NCBI RefSeq assembly: GCF_026626745.1
Contig: NZ_JAPNJW010000002.1
Coordinates: 2,814,151 to 2,878,150, forward strand
Direction of reading: 5' to 3'
Origin: Nannocystis sp. RBIL2
GTDB lineage: Bacteria; Myxococcota_A; Polyangia; Nannocystales; Nannocystaceae
Length of the DNA: 64,000 nucleotides
This document shows positions 45,552-53,083 of the stretch, piece by piece; the first letter of the stretch is position 1, and each line of letters begins with the position of its first letter. Made by a program: the position numbers and the translations under genes. The notes under the pieces were generated by a model that saw only the letters and a list, made by a program, of their open reading frames with translations, did no database searches and had not been told where the DNA came from.

Positions 45552-46580
45552 ATGGCCCGGCGCGAGCTCTCGCTCTGCACCTCCTGCGGCGCCTGGTCGC
45601 CCGGCGGCCCTCGTTGCGGCCACCCCCGCGACCCTCGCCTCGTCTGGCTGCGCCCGCCGTGGTGGGACGGTCTCGGCGACCTGCTGCTCATGGCCCTCTT
45701 CGCCGTCCTGCTCGCCGCAGTGCTCATGGGCATAGGTCCGCTCTTGTGGTGGCTGTATCCTTTCTGGCCGCCCGAATCGCCTCTTCACATCGCCGGCGCG
45801 CTCTGCATCGGCCTCGTCGCCCTCCCGAGCTCGATCTTCGGCATCGGCGTCATCCTCGCCATCCCCGAGCTCTACCGCGGCCGCTGCTGGCACCTGCGCG
45901 ACGCCGCGGCCAGCGACGACGACCGCGTCGTCGGCCAAATCTTCGTCCGCGTCCGCGCCCCCGTAAGCGGCGGCGTCGTCCACACCGTCCGCTCGCCAGT
46001 GCCTGCGCCTGACTGTTCCGACATGTCCTCCGAGTCAGCCGCGCGGCTCACCGGCGACCCGTCGCTGGTCCTCGCCGCCGCGCTCGCCGGGCTGGCCGCG
46101 CGCGGACGGATCGCCCTCACCCGCGTCGACACCAGCGGCTGGAACCTGCACCGACGAGGCCCCCCGCTGGCGATCCGCAGCTCTGCAGTCCATATAAGAA
46201 GCCTGTCCCCGAGGACAGCCGACGACCCATGGCTCGAGGGCGTCCTGCTCGATCGGCTCGCCGACGATCGACCCGTCGAGCTGCGCCCGGTCCTGCGCGC
46301 CCTGCTGCTCCGTCTCGGCGCCGACGACCACCCGCGCCTGGTCTGGCCCGTCGACGCCGACACCCCGCCCGACGTGGCCCTGCGCGCCGTCCCCCTCGGC
46401 GCCCCACCTCGCCCCGACGATCCCGCCGCCGTGCGCGCCGTCCTCGCCGCCTGGCGCGCCCGCGATCCCGAGCGCGTCGCGCCCGTCCTCGAGCTCGTCG
46501 CCAGCCTCACCGCCGAGCTCCTGCCCGCCCCCGCGCCTGAATCGCGCCCGGGCGCTTTTCCGCCCACCTCGCCCGTGTAA
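45552..46580 (+). CDS. Membrane protein with N-terminal zinc-ribbon-like cysteines
   Basis: 342 residues. Cys9, Cys12 and Cys22 (LCTSCGAWSPGGPRCGHP) look like a short zinc ribbon. Two membrane segments (about 42-68 and 77-105) precede a cytoplasmic C-terminal half with HTH-like helices (SLVLAAALAGLAARGRIALTRVD). Two palindromic units are embedded (46021-46032; CTGTCC-CCGA-GGACAG at 46203-46218). Function unknown. It is divergent from the ATP-grasp gene. Confidence 0.65.
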   Translation: MARRELSLCTSCGAWSPGGPRCGHPRDPRLVWLRPPWWDGLGDLLLMALFAVLLAAVLMGIGPLLWWLYPFWPPESPLHIAGALCIGLVALPSSIFGIGVILAIPELYRGRCWHLRDAAASDDDRVVGQIFVRVRAPVSGGVVHTVRSPVPAPDCSDMSSESAARLTGDPSLVLAAALAGLAARGRIALTRVDTSGWNLHRRGPPLAIRSSAVHIRSLSPRTADDPWLEGVLLDRLADDRPVELRPVLRALLLRLGADDHPRLVWPVDADTPPDVALRAVPLGAPPRPDDPAAVRAVLAAWRARDPERVAPVLELVASLTAELLPAPAPESRPGAFPPTSPV

Positions 46581-46619
46581 CCTCGTCGCCCCCGCCCGCG
46601 TAGCCCAGAAGCGCTCGCC

Positions 46620-47243
46620 ATGCTCACCACCACGCGAAGACTGTTCATCGGCCTGATCGCCCTCGCCGCCGCCTGCGGCACCACCGAGTCCAACCACAAG
46701 AAGCCCGCGCCCGCCGCCGCGCCGACGCAGACCGCCAGCGGCGCCACCGAGCTCGGCTACTTCGCCGGCGGCTGCTTCTGGGGCGTCGAGCACTTCCTCG
46801 AGCAGCTGCCGGGCGTGATCGACGTCGAGTCGGGCTACATGGGCGGCCCCGTCGACGCCCCGACCTACGAGCAGGTCTCGAGCGGCGTCACCGGCCACGC
46901 CGAGACCGTGCGCGTCACCTTCGATCCGCAGCAGATCGGCTACGAAGCGGTGGCCAAGCGCTTCTTCGAGATCCACGACCCCACCGAGGTCGATCGCCAG
47001 GGCCCCGACATCGGCCCGCAGTACCGCACTGCAGTGTTCGTCACCGGCCCCGAGCAGCGCGCGATCGTCGACTCGCTGATCGCCCGCCTCAAGGCCAACG
47101 GCTACGCCGTCGCCACCACCGTCGAGGACGCCGGCAAGTTCTGGTCCGCCGAGGAGTACCATCAAAATTATTATGTGCGCACCCGCAAGACCCCGTATTG
47201 CCACATGCCGGTGCCACGATTCGACCAGCGCGCCAGCTCCTGA
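46620..47243 (+). CDS. msrA: Peptide methionine-S-sulfoxide reductase MsrA (lipoprotein)
   Basis: 207 residues. The N-terminus TTRRLFIGLIALAAAC carries a lipobox at Cys19, so this MsrA is exported. GYFAGGCFWGVEH gives the catalytic Cys52, and GYMGG, YEQVSSGVTGHAE and YHQNYY are family-typical. It repairs oxidised methionine in envelope proteins. TAACCT at 46578 may be its -10. Confidence 0.93.
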   Translation: MLTTTRRLFIGLIALAAACGTTESNHKKPAPAAAPTQTASGATELGYFAGGCFWGVEHFLEQLPGVIDVESGYMGGPVDAPTYEQVSSGVTGHAETVRVTFDPQQIGYEAVAKRFFEIHDPTEVDRQGPDIGPQYRTAVFVTGPEQRAIVDSLIARLKANGYAVATTVEDAGKFWSAEEYHQNYYVRTRKTPYCHMPVPRFDQRASS

Positions 47244-47407
47244 TCGCCGCCGCGATCCTCCATCGCACTGACGCGAGCGCCCGCGCGATCGCAGCCGCGC
47301 GACCCCTTCGCTACCGCGCTCCCACGCGCGTCCGCGCGCCCCTCGGTTTTCTGCACCTCGCGTGTAATGCCCCCGCGGCTCGCGGTAAGACGCCATGAAG
47401 CCCTCGC

Positions 47408-48055
47408 ATGAGCGTCCCGAGCCCACGCGCTGCCCGTCTGGCGGCCAGTCACCTCCGCGCGGTCGAGCCCGCCGCGGGTGATTTCGCCGCCCCGACGCCC
47501 GCGCTCGTCACGCGCGCCTGCGAGGGCGACGTCGGCGCCTGGGCCCACCTCTACCAGCTCTGTTATCCGGCCGTCTTTCGCCAGCTCCGCTACTACACCG
47601 GCGACACCTGCGTCGCCGAGGAGCTCGCGCAGGAGGCCTTCGCCCAGGCCATGGCCAGCCGCGAGCGCTTCGACCCCGCGCGCTCCTTCCAGGGCTGGCT
47701 GCACGGCGTCGCCCTCAACGTCGTGCGCAAGTACTGGCGACGGCAACGCAACACCTCCGCCGCGCACGCCCGGCTCGAGGCCATGGGCCGCAGCTGTCCG
47801 CCTGCCGGCGTCGGCCCCGACGACGCCCACCTCCAGCGCGAGCGCAGCCGCGTCCTCTACGCCGTCCTCGCCGAGCTGCCCGAGCGGCTGCGCGAGGCCT
47901 TCCTCGTGCGCGAGCTGCAGGGCCTCCCGAGCGAAGAGGCCGCCGCGCTCCTCGGCATCACCACCGGCAACCTCCACGTCCGGGTCTGCCGCGCGCGCGC
48001 CCAGATCCACGCCGAGCTGCGCCGTCTGGGCTGGCTCCCCGGAGGTGAGCCGTGA
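47408..48055 (+). CDS. ECF-type RNA polymerase sigma factor
   Basis: 215 residues. Region 2 (LCYPAVFRQLRYYTGDTCVAEELAQEAFAQAMASRERFDP ... FQGWLHGVALNVVRKYWRR) and region 4 (LPERLREAFLVRELQGLPSEEAAALLGITTGNLHVRVCRARAQIH) are clear. It directs transcription of a dedicated regulon, probably including its own operon. It overlaps the next gene, a single-span membrane protein likely to be its regulator (stop/start GTGA). Confidence 0.92.
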   Translation: MSVPSPRAARLAASHLRAVEPAAGDFAAPTPALVTRACEGDVGAWAHLYQLCYPAVFRQLRYYTGDTCVAEELAQEAFAQAMASRERFDPARSFQGWLHGVALNVVRKYWRRQRNTSAAHARLEAMGRSCPPAGVGPDDAHLQRERSRVLYAVLAELPERLREAFLVRELQGLPSEEAAALLGITTGNLHVRVCRARAQIHAELRRLGWLPGGEP

Positions 48056-49455
48056 CCGACGAGCGCCGCCTCGATCCCTTCCTCGACGCCGCCGTCGCCG
48101 AGGCCGAGCGCGCCACCACGCGCCCGCCGCCCAGCTTCGCCGCAGTCCTCGCCCGCGCCCACCGCCTCGCCCCCGGCACCGTACCCCCGCCGGCCGTCGC
48201 CCCCGCGCTCACCGCCTTGCCCTCCGGACATGCCCCATCCGCCATGCCCGATCGGCCAGGTTCATCAGCCATCGCCGCCACGCCGCCCCCGACCGCGCGC
48301 ACGGCCCTGCCCTCCGGACATGCCCCATCCGCCATGTCCGATCGGCCAGGCATCGCCTCCGCACCCTCCGGCCAGGCCCCCATCGCCGCGCTCGATCGAC
48401 CTGCCGGGGCTCCCCCGCGCTCGGCCGCGTCTTCCGGGCATACCCCCCCCGGCGGCCCCGCTCGGCCCGCATCCGGCCCCGCGCGCACCGCCGCCTCCGG
48501 CCGTGGCTCCTTCGACATGTCCGATCGGCCAGACACCGATCGACACGCCGCCGACCTCGCGCCCTTCCTCGTCGCCGCGCGCGCCCTCGCCGACGTCGAC
48601 GTGGCCGTGCAGCTGCGCCGTCCGCCTCCGCCGCTCCCGCGCCCTCGCTCGCGCATGCCTCTCATCGTGTTCGCCGCCGCCGCCGCGCTGCTGCTCGTCG
48701 CCGGCGCCGGAGCCTGGCGCCGCCTCGCCGATCCCGCCCAAGGCGCGCTCACCGGCGCCCAGGCCGACGACACCCTGAATGACCGTCCGCAGCAGCACCA
48801 GCCCCGATCCCGCGGATCTCTGCCATATGTCCATGTGGACATGTCCTCGAGGACCTTGTCTGAAGGCCACATCGAGCAATCGTCGGCTGGCGACCTCGCG
48901 GCTCGCCCCTCCGCCGGCGCCGACTCGAGCCCGGCCGAGGCAGCACCCGCGCGACCCGCCGTCAGCGGTCGCTCCCCTGAGCAATCCTTCCCCGCTCCCG
49001 AGTCGCCCGTCCCTGCTTCACCTGTTCCTTCGACCAGCAAGCACTCCTCCGCTTCGCCTGTCCCATCGACTCGCAAGCCTCCCGGCGACTCGCTGGCGGA
49101 AGAGCTCGCGCGCCTCGACGACGAGGCCGAGGCCTTGCTGCTGGCCGGCGCGCTCGACGAGGCCGACGCGCGCTACCGCCAGATGATCGCCATCGGGGGC
49201 CGGCGAGCCGCGGTCGAGCACGCCTTCGCCGACCGCTGGCTGCTCGCCCGGCGCCGCGGCGACGACGCCAATCACCGCGAACTCCTGCAGACCTATCTCA
49301 AAAAATTTCCGCGCGGTCGGTTCGCCGACGAGGCCAGCGCTGGCGTCTGTCGGCTCGCCGACGCCGACGCGCGCCCCGACTGCTGGCGGGCCTACAGCGA
49401 GCGTTTCCCGGGCGGCGCTTACCGGCGCGAGGCCGACGAGGCCACTGTCCCATGA
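48052..49455 (+). CDS. Single-span membrane protein, probable anti-sigma/TPR protein
   Basis: 467 residues. An N-terminal cytoplasmic region of about 200 residues is largely disordered and made of palindrome-encoded repeats (ALPSGHAPSAMPDRPG, twice). One membrane segment (MPLIVFAAAAALLLVAGAGAW) follows, then a second disordered stretch and a C-terminal TPR-like helical region (LARLDDEAEALLLAGALDEADARYRQMIA). Position after an ECF sigma and topology suggest an anti-sigma role. No ZAS cysteine motif is seen. Confidence 0.68.
   Translation: MTDERRLDPFLDAAVAEAERATTRPPPSFAAVLARAHRLAPGTVPPPAVAPALTALPSGHAPSAMPDRPGSSAIAATPPPTARTALPSGHAPSAMSDRPGIASAPSGQAPIAALDRPAGAPPRSAASSGHTPPGGPARPASGPARTAASGRGSFDMSDRPDTDRHAADLAPFLVAARALADVDVAVQLRRPPPPLPRPRSRMPLIVFAAAAALLLVAGAGAWRRLADPAQGALTGAQADDTLNDRPQQHQPRSRGSLPYVHVDMSSRTLSEGHIEQSSAGDLAARPSAGADSSPAEAAPARPAVSGRSPEQSFPAPESPVPASPVPSTSKHSSASPVPSTRKPPGDSLAEELARLDDEAEALLLAGALDEADARYRQMIAIGGRRAAVEHAFADRWLLARRRGDDANHRELLQTYLKKFPRGRFADEASAGVCRLADADARPDCWRAYSERFPGGAYRREADEATVP
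48214..48350. repeat. 47-bp direct repeat built from palindromic units
   Basis: 48214-48260 and 48304-48350 are 47-bp copies with two mismatches, containing CCTCCGGACATGCCCC and CCATGTCCGATCGGCC. They are in-frame (PSGHAPSAMxDRPG). Further units follow at about 48514-48533 and 48829-48880. Confidence 0.88.
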
Positions 49456-50267
49456 ACCTCCCCTGTCCTCGCCTCTTGCCGTGGCTCCCGCTGCTCTTCG
49501 CCTGCGGCATCGACACCTACGTGCTCGAGCTCGAGAGCGCCGGCGGCGATCCGCTCACCACCTCGTCTGCCACCACCGTCGATCCGCAGACCACGGGCGA
49601 GCCGACCACCACCTCCGACCTCCCGCTCACCACCACTGGCACGGAAGACAGCACCACCTCCGCCAGCACCGACGACAGCACCACCTGCGCCATTCCCGGC
49701 TGCGGCCCCGGACCGGACGGCGCCTGCGATCCGGACGACCCGCTCGACCCCGACTGCGACGACGATCTGTGCAACTTCGGCGATCCGCTCGACCTCGACT
49801 GTGACGACGGCTGGTGCCCCGCCGACAACCCCATGGATCCCGACTGTCACGACGGCGATTGCAACCCGCAGAACATGGGCGACGGCGACTGCGACGACGA
49901 CATCTGCGACATCGTCGACCTCGACGACCTCGACTGCGACGACGGCATCTGCAACCTCATGCTGGACCCCACCGACCTCGACTGCATGGACGGGGTGTGC
50001 GACGGCATGGGCGACCCCGATTGCAACGACAACGTCTGCAACCCGATGGATCCCAGCGACCCGGACTGCCAGTGCAACTCCGACGCCGACTGCGCGATGG
50101 GCCAGCTGTGCGTGAACGGCGTCTGCGCCAGCGACGGCATGTGCGATCCCAACACCCCCGGCGATCCCGACTGCATGGACGGCGTCTGCGATCCCATGAA
50201 CCCGCTCGATCCCGATTGCACCGACGGCGAATGCGACCCGATGAACCCCTCCGACCCCGACTGTTGA
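49452..50267 (+). CDS. Asp/Cys-ladder lipoprotein 1
   Basis: 271 residues, overlapping the upstream gene by 4 bp. Lipobox LLFAC (Cys18), then a Thr/Ser linker to about residue 75. About eleven short repeats follow, of consensus C-N/D-P-M-N-P-x-D-P-D-C-x-D-G-x-C (for example CDPMNPLDPDCTDGEC), with one CNSDADCAMGQLCVNGVC module. Regular Asp spacing suggests calcium binding and the paired Cys suggest a disulfide ladder, reminiscent of thrombospondin type 3 repeats but not the same. Paralogue of the next gene. Confidence 0.8.
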   Translation: MNLPCPRLLPWLPLLFACGIDTYVLELESAGGDPLTTSSATTVDPQTTGEPTTTSDLPLTTTGTEDSTTSASTDDSTTCAIPGCGPGPDGACDPDDPLDPDCDDDLCNFGDPLDLDCDDGWCPADNPMDPDCHDGDCNPQNMGDGDCDDDICDIVDLDDLDCDDGICNLMLDPTDLDCMDGVCDGMGDPDCNDNVCNPMDPSDPDCQCNSDADCAMGQLCVNGVCASDGMCDPNTPGDPDCMDGVCDPMNPLDPDCTDGECDPMNPSDPDC

Positions 50268-50335
50268 GAGTTCCCCTTTCTTAGAAATTCGTCTGCGGAC
50301 CCTGTGAGGCGTCCGCCTCTCGAAAAAAGAAACTT

Positions 50336-50342
50336 GGAGAAG
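50336..50342 (+). promoter_or_regulatory. Strong ribosome-binding site GGAGAAG of ladder lipoprotein 2
   Basis: GGAGAAG lies 4 nt before the ATG at 50347, one of few strong Shine-Dalgarno sites here. It follows a GCGGAC/GTCCGC hairpin (50295-50316) in the 79-bp gap. Confidence 0.65.
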
Positions 50343-50346
50343 TCCC

Positions 50347-51663
50347 ATGCGTACCTTCTTGCGCCTTCCATCGTCCGTTTTCTCGCTCACCCTGCTCGTC
50401 GGCCTCGCCTGCCAATTCGACATCAAGGGCGGCGACACTGCCGGCCTCGACGAGGACACCGGCGGCGACCAGCCCGTCTGCGATCCCAATCAGGCCATGG
50501 ACCCCGATTGTTGGGACGGCGAGTGCGACCCGAACAACGCCGACAACGACCCCGACTGCTGGGCCCCGCCCGGCGACGGCGTCTGCTCCATGGAGCCTGG
50601 CGATCCGGACTGCCAGCCCCCCTGCCCCGATGACAGCCCCGATTGCCCTGACAACGTCTGCGACCCGATGAACCCCGGCGACCCCGATTGTCCGAACGGC
50701 GGCGGCGACGGCTGGTGCGACGACAAGATCATGGGCGACCCCGACTGCAACGACGGTCAGTGCAACCCGATGAACCCCGAGGATCCGGACTGCCAGAGCT
50801 GCGACCCGAACCTCCCCGGGTGCAGCGACGGTGTCTGCAATCCCATGGACCCCGCGGATCCCGACTGCCAGAACCAGTGCAACGCCGACGCCGACTGCCC
50901 CGAAGGACAGGCTTGCATCAACGGCGCCTGCCAGTGCACCGATCCGATGGGTCCGAACTGCAACGGCAGCGGCGACGGCTGGTGCGACATCGACGTCATG
51001 GGCGACCTCGACTGCGGGGACGGCCTGTGCAACCCGATGAACCTCGAGGATCCGGACTGCCAGAACCAGTGCGACGACCCCTCCGATCCCGGCTGCCCCG
51101 ACGGCATGTGCGACCCCAACGTCCCCGGCGATCCCGACTGCGGCAACTGCCCGCCCGGCGACCCCAATTGCCCCGACAACTGGTGCGATCCGATGAATCC
51201 GATGGATCCGGACTGCTTCTGGACCTGCTACACCGACGCCGACTGCCTCATGGGGCAGGTGTGCACGGACGGCTTCTGCTCCTGCACCGACCCCTACGAC
51301 CCGCTCTGCAACGGCTGCCAGCCTGGCGATCCCGACTGCCCCGACGGCGCGTGCGATCCGATGAACCCGGCCGATCCGGACTGCAACCAGTGCGATCCGA
51401 ACGTCGACCCGATGTGCCTCGACGGCTTCTGCAACCCCATGCTCCCGTTCGACCCCGACTGCGGCTTCGTCTGCACCAGCGACGCCGACTGCGGCCCCGG
51501 CAGCCTGTGCGAAAACGGAGTGTGCGTGTGCGACGGCGACTCCTGCCCCGACAACGTCTGCGATCCCAACGCCCCGCAGGACCCGGACTGCGGGCCCGCG
51601 CCGTGCAACACCGACGCCGACTGCGCCCCCGCCCAGGCGTGCATCATGGGCCTGTGCCTGTGA
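50347..51663 (+). CDS. Asp/Cys-ladder lipoprotein 2
   Basis: 438 residues. Lipobox LLVGLAC (Cys22), then a short linker and about fourteen ladder repeats (CDPMNPGDPDC, CNPMNPEDPDC, CNPMDPADPDC) interspersed with four modules of the form CxxDADCxxGQxCxxGxC. It is a longer paralogue of the preceding protein, probably by repeat expansion and gene duplication. It predictably sits on the outer membrane as an extended Ca-dependent rod. Expression level may exceed that of gene 1, given its own RBS. Confidence 0.8.
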   Translation: MRTFLRLPSSVFSLTLLVGLACQFDIKGGDTAGLDEDTGGDQPVCDPNQAMDPDCWDGECDPNNADNDPDCWAPPGDGVCSMEPGDPDCQPPCPDDSPDCPDNVCDPMNPGDPDCPNGGGDGWCDDKIMGDPDCNDGQCNPMNPEDPDCQSCDPNLPGCSDGVCNPMDPADPDCQNQCNADADCPEGQACINGACQCTDPMGPNCNGSGDGWCDIDVMGDLDCGDGLCNPMNLEDPDCQNQCDDPSDPGCPDGMCDPNVPGDPDCGNCPPGDPNCPDNWCDPMNPMDPDCFWTCYTDADCLMGQVCTDGFCSCTDPYDPLCNGCQPGDPDCPDGACDPMNPADPDCNQCDPNVDPMCLDGFCNPMLPFDPDCGFVCTSDADCGPGSLCENGVCVCDGDSCPDNVCDPNAPQDPDCGPAPCNTDADCAPAQACIMGLCL

Positions 51664-51696
51664 CCGCGCCGCGCTGCTAACATCCGCCGCCCTCGC

Positions 51697-52893
51697 ATGA
51701 CGCAGGCGGCGCTCCTCCTCGCGGCGCTCCTCGCCGCTCCCGCTCCTCCGGCGGCCACCTCGGCGCCGCCGGCCGCGGCTGCGCGCGCCCCCACGCTCGT
51801 CGTGCGCGCGCGCGGCCTCGACGAGCGGGCCCTCGCCGACGCCTTGCGACCGCGCTCCGGCGGCGCCGACGTCGTCTTGCTGCGCGACGTCGCCAGCGTC
51901 GACCCCGATCATACCTTCGTCGACGTCGAGCTCCAGGCCGGCGAGCTGGCCGTCACGGTCATCCTCCGCGACGGCCGCGTGTTCGTCCGTCGCGGCCCCC
52001 GCGGCGGTCCGCGGGACGCCGCCCGCCTGTGCGCCTCGATGTTGGCCGCCATCGCCGACGACGCCCTCGCCCCGCTGCCCGAGCGGGCCGCCAGCCCGGC
52101 TCTTGCCGCAGCGCCTTCGGGACAGGTCGCCGAGGACATGTCCCCGGAGACTGCCGAGCCGACCGCCGACCCGTCCGTCCCGCCGCCCGCCGACGATCCC
52201 GTCGTCCCGCAGCCCGCCCCGATCCCGATCGCTCCTGTCCCGAAGGACATGTCATCCCCCCCAGCGACCGACGACCTCGTCGAGCCGCCGCCCGGCGCTC
52301 CGCCATCACCTGTCCTCGAAGACAGGCGCCCGATCCTCAGCCTCGCGCTCGCCGGCGGCCCGCTGTTCGGCTTACGGCCCGACCCCGGCGTGCGGGGGGG
52401 CGGCGGCGAGGTCCGCGTCGATCTCCGCGGTTCGCGGGTCTGGCTGGCCACCGCCGGGGTGCGCGCGGCTGGCCACACGGCTGCCGGCATGGGTCCGGAA
52501 AATCGTGAAGAGCGCTTCGGGCTCGCGCGCGTGCGCCTCAGCCTCGGGGCGGGTGCGTGGCTGACTCGCGGCCGGTTCGAGCTGCGCGCGACCGCGAACC
52601 TCTCGGTCGAGCCGTGGTTCGTGACTCGCGCAGGTCGTCGCGTCGAGTTCGGTGCATCGACCGATCCGGCGCCGCTCCTCGGCGGGCACATCCGTATCGC
52701 CCCGACCTACGCCGTCACGCGTCGCCTCGACCTGGGTGCGTTCGCCGAGGTGGCTGCCAGCGCGACCCCGACCGGCAACGCCGTACGCGTCCGCTTCGGC
52801 GAACCGCGAATCTTCACTTTGGGCGGCGTCGAGGTGAGCCTCGGCGTGGAGCTGCGCGTGCGAGCGTGGCCGAAACCGACAAAACAGCGCTAG
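51697..52893 (+). CDS. Outer-membrane-like beta-barrel protein with disordered linker
   Basis: 398 residues. A signal peptide ends near residue 30. A first domain (TLVVRARGLDERALADALRPRS...) is followed by a Pro-rich linker containing palindrome-encoded segments (GQVAEDMSPET, VPKDMSSPP, SPVLEDRRP). The C-terminal half has alternating strands (RVWLATAGVRAAGH, FELRATANLSVEPWFVTR, VEVSLGVELRVRAW) compatible with a beta-barrel. Last gene of the sigma-factor operon; may anchor or export the ladder lipoproteins. Confidence 0.66.
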   Translation: MTQAALLLAALLAAPAPPAATSAPPAAAARAPTLVVRARGLDERALADALRPRSGGADVVLLRDVASVDPDHTFVDVELQAGELAVTVILRDGRVFVRRGPRGGPRDAARLCASMLAAIADDALAPLPERAASPALAAAPSGQVAEDMSPETAEPTADPSVPPPADDPVVPQPAPIPIAPVPKDMSSPPATDDLVEPPPGAPPSPVLEDRRPILSLALAGGPLFGLRPDPGVRGGGGEVRVDLRGSRVWLATAGVRAAGHTAAGMGPENREERFGLARVRLSLGAGAWLTRGRFELRATANLSVEPWFVTRAGRRVEFGASTDPAPLLGGHIRIAPTYAVTRRLDLGAFAEVAASATPTGNAVRVRFGEPRIFTLGGVEVSLGVELRVRAWPKPTKQR

Positions 52894-53047
52894 CCGGCCC
52901 GCGCTTGCGAACGTCCTGCGGGCATCTGCATTCGTGATCCATCCGCGAAGTCCGGCGACGGTGAAAGTCGACGAAGGCCGGTGAAGGAAGTGTGACGTGG
53001 ACTACGGCCCCCGCGCATTGCGGGGTCGTCAGGGCTTCGCCACCCTC

Positions 53048-53076
53048 TTGTTCTTGCGGAGACATTGGCCTATAGC
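53048..53076 (+). promoter_or_regulatory. Promoter TTGTTC-17-TATAGC, leaderless amidase
   Basis: TTGTTC (53048-53053), 17-bp spacer, TATAGC (53071-53076), then 7 nt to the ATG at 53084. Same geometry as 3548-3576. Confidence 0.58.
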
Positions 53077-53083
53077 GGCGATG

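Noticed and set aside
45552..46580. Idea that the zinc-ribbon membrane protein is part of the ATP-grasp system
   Set aside because: It is divergent with its own promoter-like box, and nothing in its sequence links it to peptide modification.
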